Shown here: positions 47,548 through 57,844 of the stretch, piece by piece | Layout: each line of letters opens with the position of its first letter | Position numbering within the stretch: the stretch's first letter is position 1 | Assembly (NCBI GenBank): GCA_900557045.1 | Contig: USQY01000001.1 | Span: forward strand, 39,212 to 103,211 | Length of the DNA stretch: 64,000 nucleotides | Direction: 5' to 3' | Source of the DNA: an uncultured Clostridium sp. | GTDB lineage: Bacteria; Bacillota; Clostridia; TANB77; CAG-508 | Notes under the pieces: generated by a model | What the model was told of the DNA's origin: nothing | Seen by the model: only the letters and a program-made list of their open reading frames with translations | Databases searched by the model: none | Made by a program: the position numbers and the translations under genes

Positions 47548-48750
47548 CTAATTTGTAAAGTTTCTTTTTATATTTAATTCACCTGCTTTAGAAATTATTT
47601 CATATCCATATTTTTCTTTTATACTATCTAATGTTTTATTTAGTTTTTCCTGTTTTTCATCTATTTCCACATCAAACATGGATAACTGCATCTCATTTTT
47701 CATACATAAATTATCAACTCTAATTCCAATTGATCTTATAGGTATTCCTTTATATAATTCTTTTAATAATTTTTTTGCCTCTTCATATATTTTTCTAGTG
47801 CTACTTGTTGCACCATCTAACTTTTTCTGATGTGAACTCACTTCAAACTTGTTGTTTTTTATTTGTACATTTACTACTTTAGCAACCATTTCTATTTTTC
47901 TTAATCTAAAACATACTTGTTCTGTCAATACTAATAACACTCCTTCTAGTTTTTCTATTTCTGAATAATCATATGGTAATGTCATTGAATGACCTATTCC
48001 TTTAGGTTTATCTGGTATATTTACAACCTCTGAATCATCAATTCCATTTGAATACTCCCAGATCATTTTACCAAACTTTCCAAAAATTCTCACAATTTGC
48101 TTATAATCACTTTTAGCAAGATCTCCAATTGTTATTATTCCCAATTTATTTAATTTAGGAAGACTTCTTCTTCCTACCATAAATAAATCAGATATAGGTA
48201 ATTTCCACATTTTTTCCTTTATTTCTGATTTATACAATGTATGTATTTTATCTGGTTTTTGGAAATCAGAAGCCATTTTTGCAAGTACCTTATTAGTTGA
48301 TATTCCAATATTTACAGTAAATCCCAACTCATTTTTTATCCTTGCACTAATTTCTTTAGCTTTATCTAGAATTTTTTCATTTTTTCCTATAAATTTTGTC
48401 AAATCCATAAAACATTCATCAATTGAAAAACGTTCTATTATATCTGTGTAATCTAATAAAATATTATACATTTTGTCTGAATATTTTTTATATATAGAAT
48501 AATCGCTCATAAAAACTTGAAGTTTATTACACTTTTTTCTTGCAAAATATATAGGTTCCCCTGTTTTTATTCCAAATTGCTTAGCGATATTGCTTTTAGC
48601 TAAAACAACACCTCTTCTTTTAGATTCGTCTCCTCCAATTATAGCAGGAATATTTCTTATATCTACAGTTTCACCATTATTCAATTTTTCTACTGCTGTC
48701 CAAGATAGGAATGCATTATTAACATCAACATGTAAAATCTGTCTATCCAT
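47548..48750 (-). CDS. dinB: Y-family DNA polymerase (DinB/Pol IV-like)
   Basis: Translesion polymerase, 400 residues. The first metal-ligand block reads HVDVNNAFLSW where classical Pol IV has HxDMDAFFA, a variant seen in Clostridia. The second block SIDECFMDLT carries the catalytic Asp-Glu. Palm, thumb and little-finger regions follow (GIGHSMTLPYDY begins the latter). The ATG at 48750 lies 9 nt after CAGGTGAT; the frame's earlier start has no ribosome site. An SOS-type promoter precedes it. Confidence 0.93.
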   Translation of the reverse strand: MDRQILHVDVNNAFLSWTAVEKLNNGETVDIRNIPAIIGGDESKRRGVVLAKSNIAKQFGIKTGEPIYFARKKCNKLQVFMSDYSIYKKYSDKMYNILLDYTDIIERFSIDECFMDLTKFIGKNEKILDKAKEISARIKNELGFTVNIGISTNKVLAKMASDFQKPDKIHTLYKSEIKEKMWKLPISDLFMVGRRSLPKLNKLGIITIGDLAKSDYKQIVRIFGKFGKMIWEYSNGIDDSEVVNIPDKPKGIGHSMTLPYDYSEIEKLEGVLLVLTEQVCFRLRKIEMVAKVVNVQIKNNKFEVSSHQKKLDGATSSTRKIYEEAKKLLKELYKGIPIRSIGIRVDNLCMKNEMQLSMFDVEIDEKQEKLNKTLDSIKEKYGYEIISKAGELNIKRNFTN

Positions 48751-48767
48751 AAGTATCACCTGTTTAA

Positions 48768-48796
48768 TATTATAGAATGTTTGTTCGCATTTGTCA
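48768..48796 (-). promoter_or_regulatory. Consensus promoter of dinB with LexA-like box in the spacer
   Basis: On the minus strand, TTGACA (48791-48796), exactly 17 bp, TATAAT (48768-48773). The spacer contains CGAACAAACATTC, one mismatch from CGAAC-N4-GTTC, so bound LexA would cover both boxes. Confidence 0.75.
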
Positions 48797-48893
48797 ATAG
48801 AATTTTATATAAAATCATCTTCAAAAAACGACATTTTTTATCATATTTTGGGATTACCATTGAAATAATTCATTTATATATATTTTTTTCAAA

Positions 48894-50771
48894 TTAATAC
48901 TCTTGCAACTTTTCCAAAATTTGTATACTTAATGCAATACTTTTTGCATCTAATCCATACAATTTTTCCAATTCTTCCACACTACCATGTTGAATAAATA
49001 CATCATCATATCCATACATTTTAACAAAAACATCCTCAATTTTATATTCATTTATAAGTTCCATAACACTGCTACCTAATCCACCCTTTAAAATACCATC
49101 TTCTATAGTAATAACATTTTTAGTTTTTCTTATAGACATTTCAATTGTATTATAATCTAAAGGTTTCGCAAATCTTGCATTTATAATTTCGCAATCAATA
49201 CTTTGTTCTTTTAAAATATCACTTACCTCTACTGCTCTTTCAACCATTTTTCCTATTGCCACAATAGTCAAATCTTTTCCTTTTTTTATTACTTCTGCTT
49301 TGCCTAATTTTATATCATCACATTTATCAAACTTAATTTTTCCTTCACAACCTCTTGGATATCTTATTACAACAGGTTCGTTCAAATTCACAGCAAACTC
49401 CAACATTTTTTCTAACTCTGCGAAATTTTTAGGAGACATGATTGTAATATTAGGAATCAAAGAAAAAAATGCCATATCAAAAATTCCTTGATGTGTTTCT
49501 CCATCATTTCCTACAATTCCTGCTCTATCAACACACATTACAACTGGTAATTTTTGAATACATATGTCATGAATTACTTGATCATATGCTCTTTGATAAA
49601 AAGACGAATATATTGGAACAACTGGTTTAAGCCCTTTTTTAGCTAATCCAGCTGCCATTCCCAAAGCATGTTGTTCTGCTATTCCCACATCAAATATTCT
49701 ATTTGGAAATTGTTTTTTAAATTCATTTAAACCTGTTCCATCAATCATAGCAGCTGAAACTGCAACTATCTTTTCATCTTTTTTGGATAACTCTACCAAC
49801 TTATTTCCCATAATCTTAGAATAATCATCTTTTTTCTCTTTTTTTAATTTACCTGTTTCAACGTCAAAACTAGAAACACTATGAAATTTATCTGGATTTT
49901 CCTCTGCAATTTTATATCCTTTTCCTTTTTTTGTAACAACATGTATTAGAACAGGACCACTAATTGTTTTACTAGTATTTAATATGCTTTCTAATTTTTC
50001 CAAATCATGCCCATCAACAGGTCCAAAATAAGTAAAACCAATATCTTCATAATACATCTTTTGTATAAAAATTTGCTTAACTCCTCTTTTTAATTTTTGT
50101 ACTAATTTCACAAAAGGGGTTCCTATTCTTGGTATTTTTTGTAAAACTCTTTTTACCCTATTATTAGTCTTTGTATAAAACTTTTTTGTTCTTAACTTAC
50201 TTAGAAAATATGTAATTCCTCCAACATTCTTAGAAATACTCATTTCATTATCGTTCAAAATAACAGTTATATCAGCATTACTAGCCCCTGCATCATTCAA
50301 AGCTTCTTGAGCCATTCCTCCTGTCAAAGCACCATCACCAATTACAGCAATTACCTTATCACTTTTTCCTTCAATTTTATTAGCTCTTGCCATACCTAAT
50401 GCCACTGATATTGAAGTACTACTATGCCCAGTATTAAAGCAATCAAAATCAGACTCACTAGTCTTTGGAAATCCCGCAATTCCATTTAATCTTCTCAAAC
50501 TAGATATTTTATCTTTTCTTCCCGTCAAAATTTTATGTACATATGTCTGATGACCAACATCCCATATTATTGAATCCTTAGGAGTATTAAATACACTATG
50601 CAAAGCAATAGTAAGTTCAACCACACCTAAATTTGATGCCAAATGTCCACCATTTTCAGATACTACATCTAATAAAACCTTTCTTATTTCTTCAGCTAAT
50701 TTTTCCTTTTCTTCAATAGATAACTTTCTTAAATCTTTTACACTATTTATTCTATCTAATACTTTTTCCAC
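48894..50771 (-). CDS. dxs: 1-deoxy-D-xylulose-5-phosphate synthase
   Basis: First enzyme of the MEP isoprenoid pathway; joins pyruvate and glyceraldehyde-3-phosphate using thiamine diphosphate. 625 residues. The N-terminal SNLGVVELTIALHSVF and WDVGHQTYVHKILTGR, the TPP site GDGALTGGMAQEALNDAG...NDNEMSIS, and the transketolase-like DVGIAEQHALGMAAG and CVDRAGIVGNDGETHQG are all present. The start is a GTG at 50771 with AAAGGGG about 12 nt upstream. Downstream comes folate and repair genes rather than other MEP genes. Confidence 0.96.
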   Translation of the reverse strand: MEKVLDRINSVKDLRKLSIEEKEKLAEEIRKVLLDVVSENGGHLASNLGVVELTIALHSVFNTPKDSIIWDVGHQTYVHKILTGRKDKISSLRRLNGIAGFPKTSESDFDCFNTGHSSTSISVALGMARANKIEGKSDKVIAVIGDGALTGGMAQEALNDAGASNADITVILNDNEMSISKNVGGITYFLSKLRTKKFYTKTNNRVKRVLQKIPRIGTPFVKLVQKLKRGVKQIFIQKMYYEDIGFTYFGPVDGHDLEKLESILNTSKTISGPVLIHVVTKKGKGYKIAEENPDKFHSVSSFDVETGKLKKEKKDDYSKIMGNKLVELSKKDEKIVAVSAAMIDGTGLNEFKKQFPNRIFDVGIAEQHALGMAAGLAKKGLKPVVPIYSSFYQRAYDQVIHDICIQKLPVVMCVDRAGIVGNDGETHQGIFDMAFFSLIPNITIMSPKNFAELEKMLEFAVNLNEPVVIRYPRGCEGKIKFDKCDDIKLGKAEVIKKGKDLTIVAIGKMVERAVEVSDILKEQSIDCEIINARFAKPLDYNTIEMSIRKTKNVITIEDGILKGGLGSSVMELINEYKIEDVFVKMYGYDDVFIQHGSVEELEKLYGLDAKSIALSIQILEKLQEY

Positions 50772-50851
50772 CTTCTAGTTGTTCCCCTTTATACTAATAA
50801 ATTTCATCTATGATTTATATCACAAAAAAAATCATCTGTCCACAAGAAATG

Positions 50852-51226
50852 AGGAATTGGAGACGTTTTTCTTTTCCTTCTTAGGGAACATAAATATCAA
50901 GGTATTTCAGTTCAAATGTTGAAACTATTACAATATAAATAATTTTCCCACCCTCCCTCGGAGAAAGAAATTTTTACTTTTGAAAAAATAAACCTCCGAC
51001 CTGAGCCCCAAAACATCTAACCCCAGTCATTATCGTAACAAGTCCACCAACCCCAGCACGCACCCCACCGCGTTTGAAGGAGTTCATTTTTTCAAAAGTA
51101 ACAAATTTTTTCTCTCGGTGCTCCCCCCGAAAAAACTTATTTATCCCACAACAATTTCAACACACCAAACTAAAACCCCTAATATTTATGTTCACTAAGA
51201 AGGAAAAGAAAAACGTCCCCAATTCC

Positions 51227-51227
<1 letters not shown>
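50852..51227. mobile_element. Composite element: 46-bp inverted repeats (R3) around R1 copy D
   Basis: 50852-50897 and 51182-51227 are inverted copies matching at 44 of 46 positions, containing GGRGACGTTTTTCTTTTCC. They enclose 284 bp whose centre is R1 copy D. The right end meets the eno stop codon (51227-51229). No ORF lies inside. This accounts for nearly all of the 455-bp gap between eno and dxs. It looks like a small non-autonomous element, or two ends acting as REP-like units. Confidence 0.8.
50957..51122 (+). repeat. Dispersed element R1, copy D
   Basis: 166 bp, closest to copy A. On the minus strand its loop has four GGGG tracts, which copies B and C lack. It sits in the middle of the R3 inverted pair. 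Confidence 0.92.
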
Positions 51228-52490
<1,263 letters not shown>

Positions 52491-52729
52491 ATACAAAAAC
52501 CTCCCTTAAAATTATTCTAACAATATTATGGACAAAATTTTCCAAAATTATGCAGTTGAAGCATAATCTTATAACACAATATTCATTTTCATAATTACAT
52601 AATATGCTAGTTTTCTGCAATTAAATGCAAAATTTCTAAAATTTCTCATATGAACAGACTTTACTCACACTGCTTGACAAAATTCCCCAAAATGTTAAAA
52701 TTATAAAAAAATATTCAAGGAGGAAAAAC

Positions 52730-53434
52730 ATGATTAAAAGACTTATATTTGACCTAGATAACACACTAATAACTTGGGAAGATACATACTATGAATTTGC
52801 AGTAAAAAATGTATGTAAAGATTTACATTTAGCTAATTATTCTGAAATTTTAAATATCGTAATAACTTCAATAGATAATTATGAAAAAAATTACGAATAT
52901 TTTTCAATAAACAATATGGTTACTTTACTTAATAAAAATGCAAACATATCAAACTATTCACACATAACTTTTGATAAAATATTTGTACAAAAGCTAATTT
53001 ATTATTTCACCTTTTGCATTCCAAACAAAGCTGACCCTTCAGTATCAGAAACTTTAAAGTACTTATCTAAAAAATATGATTTAGTAATTCTTACAAATTG
53101 GTTTGAAGAACCCCAAATCACCCGTTTAAAAAAATTAGATATTTTACAATATTTTAGTCATGTATATGGAACAGAAAAAATAAAAAATAAACCTAATAAA
53201 GAAGCTTTTATAACTGCAATTGGAGATTTTAAATCAAGTGAATGTGTTATGATTGGAGATAATATTAATACAGATATACAAGGAGCTTTGAATTGTAATA
53301 TAAATGCAATTTTTTATAATAAAAAAAATATAAATCTTTCAGACAATACTAGCATATTACAACAAATTTTGAAGCAAAATTCAAATAACATTAAATGTAT
53401 TACTTCTTTAACTGAATTAAAAGAAATATTATAA
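52730..53434 (+). CDS. HAD-family hydrolase (YjjG-like)
   Basis: 234 residues. Motif I FDLDNTLITWE (residues 7-17), motif II ILTNW, motif III lysine in NKPNKEAF and motif IV VMIGDNINTDIQGA are all present, with a helical cap of about 80 residues after motif I. It resembles YjjG/pyrimidine nucleotidase-like HAD phosphatases; the substrate is not readable. AAGGAGG precedes the ATG. It starts a short + strand run with the following small gene. Confidence 0.88.
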   Translation: MIKRLIFDLDNTLITWEDTYYEFAVKNVCKDLHLANYSEILNIVITSIDNYEKNYEYFSINNMVTLLNKNANISNYSHITFDKIFVQKLIYYFTFCIPNKADPSVSETLKYLSKKYDLVILTNWFEEPQITRLKKLDILQYFSHVYGTEKIKNKPNKEAFITAIGDFKSSECVMIGDNINTDIQGALNCNINAIFYNKKNINLSDNTSILQQILKQNSNNIKCITSLTELKEIL

Positions 53435-53490
53435 TTATGCACATATTTTAAATTTCGTGCATATATTTACTACAAGGGAGGTATTTTTTT

Positions 53491-53781
53491 ATGGATGGCT
53501 TATATGAATTTAATATTCAAACACCTATGGGAAACATAAAAGCATTGGTGAAATTAATTTCTAATGGAAATAATTTGAGTGGATATGTTGATGTTATGGG
53601 TAAAAGAAATGAATTTAACAATGGTGTAGTTAATGGTAATCAACTATCTCTTTCTGGAAACATAGCAGCTGGAATAGCAAATATTCAATATGATATAACT
53701 GGTAATGTTCAGGGAAATATGCTTAATTTATTTGCGAAAACAAATATGGGAAATTTTAATTTGCAGGGGCAACGAGTTTAA
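53491..53781 (+). CDS. Small conserved-type beta-rich protein (96 aa)
   Basis: A GGGAGG ribosome site lies 8 nt from the ATG. The 96-residue protein begins YEFNIQTPMGNIKALVKL and ends NLFAKTNMGNFNLQGQRV, with alternating polar/hydrophobic strands and repeated Gly-Asn turns (NGNNLSGYVDVMG, VNGNQLSLSG). It looks like a small lipocalin- or fatty-acid-binding-like beta barrel. No signal peptide or cysteine. Similar short proteins with the TPMG motif occur in Clostridia next to oxidoreductases; I know of no proven function. Confidence 0.75.
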   Translation: MDGLYEFNIQTPMGNIKALVKLISNGNNLSGYVDVMGKRNEFNNGVVNGNQLSLSGNIAAGIANIQYDITGNVQGNMLNLFAKTNMGNFNLQGQRV

Positions 53782-53786
53782 TAAGT

Positions 53787-53872
53787 TTAATATTAAAATG
53801 TATATGTGCTCACGCTCCTAAACTGCCTATTCACTACATTTTAATATATTTTATTTTGCCTACTCTACAATC
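53787..53872 (-). repeat. Dispersed element R2, copy 3 (shortened)
   Basis: In reverse orientation, TTGTAGAGTAGGC, the left arm and the core GCAGTTTAGGAGCGTGAGCAC are conserved, but the right side stops after the inner 14 bp of the arm, with 13 of 14 matching. The outer arm and the AAAACGACCA segment are absent. It lies between the small + gene and the terminator at 53881. Confidence 0.8.
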
Positions 53873-53880
53873 TTTAGTAT

Positions 53881-53933
53881 AAACAGCTGTGTGTTAAACA
53901 AATATTTTTAACACACAGCTGTTTTATTTTTCC
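53881..53933. terminator. Strong bidirectional terminator
   Basis: An 18-bp perfect stem (AAACAGCTGTGTGTTAAA and complement, 53881-53898 and 53907-53924) followed by TATTTTTCC on the + strand and a matching T-run on the minus strand. It separates the 96-aa gene from the convergent thyX-like gene. Confidence 0.88.
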
Positions 53934-53939
53934 ATATAC

Positions 53940-55088
53940 TTAGACAAGTCTGTTTAATGCATTTTTAGCTCCCCATATACATGGCGAATTGCAACGCCAA
54001 CCTGGAAATGTGCATCTTGCCCCTTTAGTATATTGTAATAAATAATTATAAATTTCTTCATTACCATTTTCTTTTACAGCATTAATATATCTATTCAAAT
54101 TTTCTTTTGTTTGAATAGCAATTTCCAATTGTGCAGCTCCGCATAATCTTTCTTGACATTTCATTATGAAATTCTCTACTGTTCCTCTTTCATTTATTTT
54201 AAGCAATAATCCTTGTGGAAATTCATCTTCTAAAGAAGAAATATCTTTTATCCATTCATTTTCAAGTTCTGTTCCTTTTATAATAGAAGGAACAAAAAAC
54301 TCAGATTTATTCATAAAAGAAATTTCACAATATGTGGTACGATGTCTTTGTGCTTGTGCTAATTGTGCGAATGTGCCTTCATAATTTATGCAGTAATTTT
54401 CACCGAATTCTTCCTTTCTTGCTCTTGGTGCGAATATTGAAAAAGTTCTTCCTTTTACATCAGAATTTAATTCTGGAATTATTAAATCTGAAATTTTGTC
54501 ATTGAATTCAATAAACACTTTTTTCAACTTTGCATTGAATTTAGTGTCTTCTGCATTTTTAACAAAATTTTCAAACCAATGTGCAATATAATTTAATTGA
54601 CCAAAACTAACTGTATACTCCATTATTGTTGCTGGTGTAAACACACTAATTAGATATCTAGCATTTTCTTGTGCAAGTTTTTTTGATCTTTTATCATCAA
54701 TATTTGGATAATGTTTTTGAATTTCCTTTTGATATGTTTCAATCCATTTTTCATATAACACTTTTTCTTTTTCAGAAGGCTCCATTTTTGTGTATCTTGC
54801 TGACTTTTCAGAAGTATTATAAATTTTTTCATTATTTAAAATCATTGCAAGAATTTTAGGAATTCCCTCTAAAGCCAAATTGTATGTTACATGCCCAAAC
54901 ACACTATGATGTCCTGAGGCAAGTGTTCCTTTTGCTCTCCTTTCAGTTTTAGCTGAATCCTCTGAAAACAAAGTATCTAAGCTATCTGGTAAATAACAAA
55001 TTCCAGCTGATTTTCCTGAAAAATTTACTGCCTCCTCTTTTGGCATTTCATACCCCACTTTTGTTGATGCAAGAACTCTAATTTGCAT
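53940..55088 (-). CDS. thyX: ThyX-like FAD-dependent thymidylate synthase, duplicated domain
   Basis: 382 residues, far longer than classical ThyX (about 220-260). The N-terminal half has the ThyX-like SGHHSVFGHVTYNLALEGIPK and then SEKSARYT, but no RHR. The C-terminal half has QAQRHRTTYCEISF, with RHR but without the following S...S-R-Y. The ThyX signature RHRxxSx(2)xSxR is therefore split across two related halves. It ends in a cysteine-rich CTFPGWRCNSPCIWGAK. It may make dTMP from dUMP using methylene-THF, but the divergence leaves room for another flavin reaction. CAAAGGAG precedes the ATG. Confidence 0.72.
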   Translation of the reverse strand: MQIRVLASTKVGYEMPKEEAVNFSGKSAGICYLPDSLDTLFSEDSAKTERRAKGTLASGHHSVFGHVTYNLALEGIPKILAMILNNEKIYNTSEKSARYTKMEPSEKEKVLYEKWIETYQKEIQKHYPNIDDKRSKKLAQENARYLISVFTPATIMEYTVSFGQLNYIAHWFENFVKNAEDTKFNAKLKKVFIEFNDKISDLIIPELNSDVKGRTFSIFAPRARKEEFGENYCINYEGTFAQLAQAQRHRTTYCEISFMNKSEFFVPSIIKGTELENEWIKDISSLEDEFPQGLLLKINERGTVENFIMKCQERLCGAAQLEIAIQTKENLNRYINAVKENGNEEIYNYLLQYTKGARCTFPGWRCNSPCIWGAKNALNRLV

Positions 55089-55398
55089 AATTTACATCTC
55101 CTTTGTTATATAATATTACCGCGTTTTTGCAGATATTTGAATTATATCATCTTAGATTTCATATTTCAACAAATTTCAGCAAAAATAATTGACACTAATT
55201 TCAACAAAAATCAACTTTATTTTTTTAGCTTAATATTATACTTGTACAACATACATTTACTTTACAAAATTGCATTTAACTTTTTACTTGACATCTTTAC
55301 TATATTTTTTAAACCATTATATTGTATTATATATAACAAATGTATTATTTCATATATCTTATTAAGTGTTAATAACACTCAAAACATAAAAAATTTCC
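55089..55398. other. Gene-free AT-rich gap upstream of the OPRT-like gene
   Basis: Between the thyX start and the promoter at 55399 there is no convincing gene. A + strand open frame exists, but it begins at a TTG with no ribosome site and encodes only Phe/Ile/Tyr-rich sequence. The thyX promoter must lie here; I cannot pick it out. Confidence 0.5.
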
Positions 55399-55427
55399 TT
55401 GACTTCTCAAAAAAAATAAACTAATAT
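55399..55427 (+). promoter_or_regulatory. Sigma-A promoter of the OPRT-like gene
   Basis: TTGACT (55399-55404), 17 bp, TAATAT (55422-55427), about 35 bp upstream of the start codon. Confidence 0.7.
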
Positions 55428-55462
55428 TATCCTAGTAAAAAAATTAAGAAAGGATGAAAATT

Positions 55463-56338
55463 ATGAGTAACTTAATATCTTATTTATTTAATACAAACGC
55501 ATTCAAAATATGTCCAGAAAACCAACCATTCTGGTATACATCAGGAAAGATCGGACCATACTTTATAAATGCACAATTTCTTTATGGAAGTGAAGAGGAT
55601 TCAAACAATTTACTAGAATTTATTGATTCTGAATTAGAAAACTCTAATAAATATCAATTACCACAAAATGTATTTAAAAAAACTTTACAACAATATAAAG
55701 AAAATACAATTTATAAAACCACAATAGATGAATTTATAAAATTTATAAAAGCTAATATTAACACTTATGAAATAGACTATATATCTGGAGGAGAAAGAAG
55801 AGATTGGTTTTTCTCTAACATGGTAGCATATTTATTAAATAAACCACATATTACAATTTACAAAGATTTATCTATAGTAAACAGTACTTTCGATTTTTCT
55901 AAAACCAATGATATTGATAATATTCAAGGTAAAAACGTACTTCACATTGCAGACTTACTAAATGTTGCTTCTAGTTATTTACGTGCATGGATTCCTGCAA
56001 TACAAAATGTTAATGGAAATTTAAAATGGAGTTTAGTTGCAGTTGATAGACAACAAGGTGGTCATAAAGCCTTACAACAAGTGCATGTTGAATCTTTTGC
56101 ATTGATTAGCCTTGATAATTCACTATTTGATAAAGCTTTCGAATTAAACATTATTAATAAAGCTCAATTAGATACTTTGTACAAATTCAAGGAAACCCCC
56201 GACGAGACAATGAAAAGTTTCTTAATTAAACATCCTGAATTTATAAAAAATTCCTTATGTGCTGGCGGAAAAAGTGCAAAGAGAGCTCAACTATGTCTAG
56301 ATAACAATATTTATGGTTTAAAATCGAGTATAGGATAA
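55463..56338 (+). CDS. Orotate phosphoribosyltransferase-like protein
   Basis: 291 residues. NQPFWYTSGKIGPYFINAQF near the N-terminus resembles the TSGK-SPYY block of orotate phosphoribosyltransferases. YISGGERRDWFFSNMVAYLL and VLHIADLLNVASSYLRAWI occupy the places of the substrate loop and the PRPP-binding hexad region, and VAVDRQQGG matches the typical VDRQEGG of PyrE. The central 70 residues and the C-terminal 70 are extra, so it may not be PyrE itself. No pyrimidine gene is adjacent. The ATG at 55463 is preferred because the upstream ATG overlaps AAAGGATG. Confidence 0.72.
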   Translation: MSNLISYLFNTNAFKICPENQPFWYTSGKIGPYFINAQFLYGSEEDSNNLLEFIDSELENSNKYQLPQNVFKKTLQQYKENTIYKTTIDEFIKFIKANINTYEIDYISGGERRDWFFSNMVAYLLNKPHITIYKDLSIVNSTFDFSKTNDIDNIQGKNVLHIADLLNVASSYLRAWIPAIQNVNGNLKWSLVAVDRQQGGHKALQQVHVESFALISLDNSLFDKAFELNIINKAQLDTLYKFKETPDETMKSFLIKHPEFIKNSLCAGGKSAKRAQLCLDNNIYGLKSSIG

Positions 56339-56370
56339 TTCTTAATGAATTTCTCCCCTCTTACACAACC

Positions 56371-57677
56371 GCAATGCTGTCAACTTAAAGATATTTTATG
56401 TGTTTGTAATCAACATAATTTTTTAAGCTGATAGCTTCGTTTTATTTTTAACGCATAAAACCCCTTGCCCCAAAAATACAACAATATTTAGTTTAAATAT
56501 TGTTTCTGTGGTTTGTTCTATATTTATTCCTTCCACTTATATACGTTTTTCTAATATTTGTTCTATTAGGCTTTATTGCTATTAGATTTTTTTCAGCCTT
56601 TTCCACAATTATATTATATAGTTCTTCTTTTTCGTTTCCGTCGTCTGTAAACATTACTGCTATCAATATATTCTTTAGACATCCAGCTAAAATATTTATA
56701 TTCACTTTATATTTGTATTTCAAATTTTTATCGAGATGTTTTTCTTGTATTCTTCTTGTATTTGTATTCTTTATATCTTGCAATACATTAAAGGTATATA
56801 TTTGTGCATAAAAGTATTGTGGGATTTCAATTCCTTTTTTACTTTTTCATCTGTTATTTTTCTTAATCTATCTCCATCAACTTTTAAATCAATCCATTCA
56901 TCTTCAGCTTTCATTAAGGTCTTTTCTCTATCATACATTTTTGTTTGTAATCTAAATATATATTTTATTTTTAACTTTTCTAAATACCATATTAAATCTA
57001 TTCCAGGATAACCTCTATCAAATATTATTATACAATTATGCAAATCTAATATCTTGCTAACATTTTCAATATTCTCCTTGGCTAACTTCTTTTCACCTTT
57101 ATTACAATCTTTTATTAGTGCATCCAACATAAAGCCATTTTCTACATCATATAAGCCAGATACCCTTGCTCTTGCTGATTCTCTATTTCCTGAACTATTT
57201 TTCTGTGTTTTATATTCTTCTCGTAGTGTTTCTGTATTAGGAATTTCAAATAAAGATCCACCTATTGCACATACATGGTATCCCTTAAATGTATTTACTT
57301 CCTATAAAAATCAATTAAATAATTCTTATAAATATCAATAAAAATTTCTGGTTTTAAATTTTGTCTCTGTTTTGAAAATGCTTGTTTACTTATACTAATT
57401 TTGTAGGTACCATTTTTATTCTTTAAGTACTCATCTAGTTCCATGCTTGTAGTTTTTCCCTTCTGCATTATTAGGTACCATACATAATCTGTAAATTCCA
57501 TTTTTCTTTTTCTTGTAAAACAATTATTGCAACTCTTATATATGTTGCTATTTTTATTTTTTATGTTTATTATACTTTTATTTATTCTTTGGTATGACAT
57601 ATAGCAACCCTGCTATGATTTTATCAAATTATTATAAAAAAGTATATATCTTTATTTCCTTAAGTTGACAGCATTGC
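56371..57677 (-). mobile_element. Degenerate IS4-like insertion sequence
   Basis: Perfect 18-bp terminal inverted repeats (GCAATGCTGTCAACTTAA at 56371-56388, inverted at 57660-57677) bound a 1307-bp element with one broken transposase gene. No obvious target duplication is seen next to the ends. The right end cuts into a group II intron remnant. It lies immediately after the OPRT-like gene. Confidence 0.88.
56493..57600 (-). pseudogene. Transposase of the IS4-like element (frameshifted, internally deleted)
   Basis: Three pieces in different frames. 57295-57600 encodes the N-terminus (FTDYVWYLIMQKGKTTSMEL). Next, down to about 56771, comes the DDE core with HVCAIGGSLFEIPNT and the second catalytic aspartate in IIFDRGYPGIDLIWYLE. 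56493-56783 encodes the C-terminal IKPNRTNIRKTYISGRNKYR. Shifts lie near 57300 and 56775. The stretch that should hold the catalytic glutamate helix (YREK-type) is missing between RKITDEKVKKEL and the C-terminal piece, so the enzyme cannot be active. Confidence 0.85.
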
Positions 57678-57771
57678 TCGCGATGGAACGCTTGTGCTTC
57701 ACTATGTGGTTGGCGATATGTACCTCCACTACGGACTTTCACCGATTAACTAAACGACATGCCTGTCGCAC
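57678..57771 (-). other. 5' stub of a group II intron
   Basis: On the minus strand the sequence starts GTGCGACAGGCATGTCGTTT and continues with CGGTGAAAGTCCG, both typical of the 5' end and domain I of bacterial group II introns. It is richer in G+C than its surroundings. It is cut off at 57678 by the IS end. The 5' end lies just after the T-run of the VWA-gene terminator, the sort of place bacterial class C introns choose. No intron-encoded reverse transcriptase or domain V is in the window. Confidence 0.65.
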
Positions 57772-57778
57772 ATAATTT

Positions 57779-57810
57779 AAAAGTTTGCCAATTTTATTGG
57801 CAAACTTTTT
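57779..57810 (-). terminator. Terminator of the VWA gene
   Basis: AAAAGTTTGCCAA and TTGGCAAACTTTT form a 13-bp stem with a 5-6 nt loop, 35 bp after the stop codon. On the minus strand it is followed by AAATTAT and then the group II intron stub. Confidence 0.8.
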
Positions 57811-57844
57811 ATGAACACTAGTTTATCTAAACTAATAATTTTTT

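Noticed and set aside
50957..51122. G-quadruplex as the function of R1
   Set aside because: Four GGGG tracts occur on the minus strand of copy D but are not kept in copies B and C.
55083..55424. A 113-codon + frame upstream of the OPRT-like gene
   Set aside because: TTG start inside the thyX start, no Shine-Dalgarno, low-complexity Phe/Ile/Tyr content; the real promoter lies at its end.
56361..57690. Target-site duplication of the IS4-like element
   Set aside because: Bases flanking the two ends (ACACAACC and TCGCGATG) do not match, so none can be claimed.
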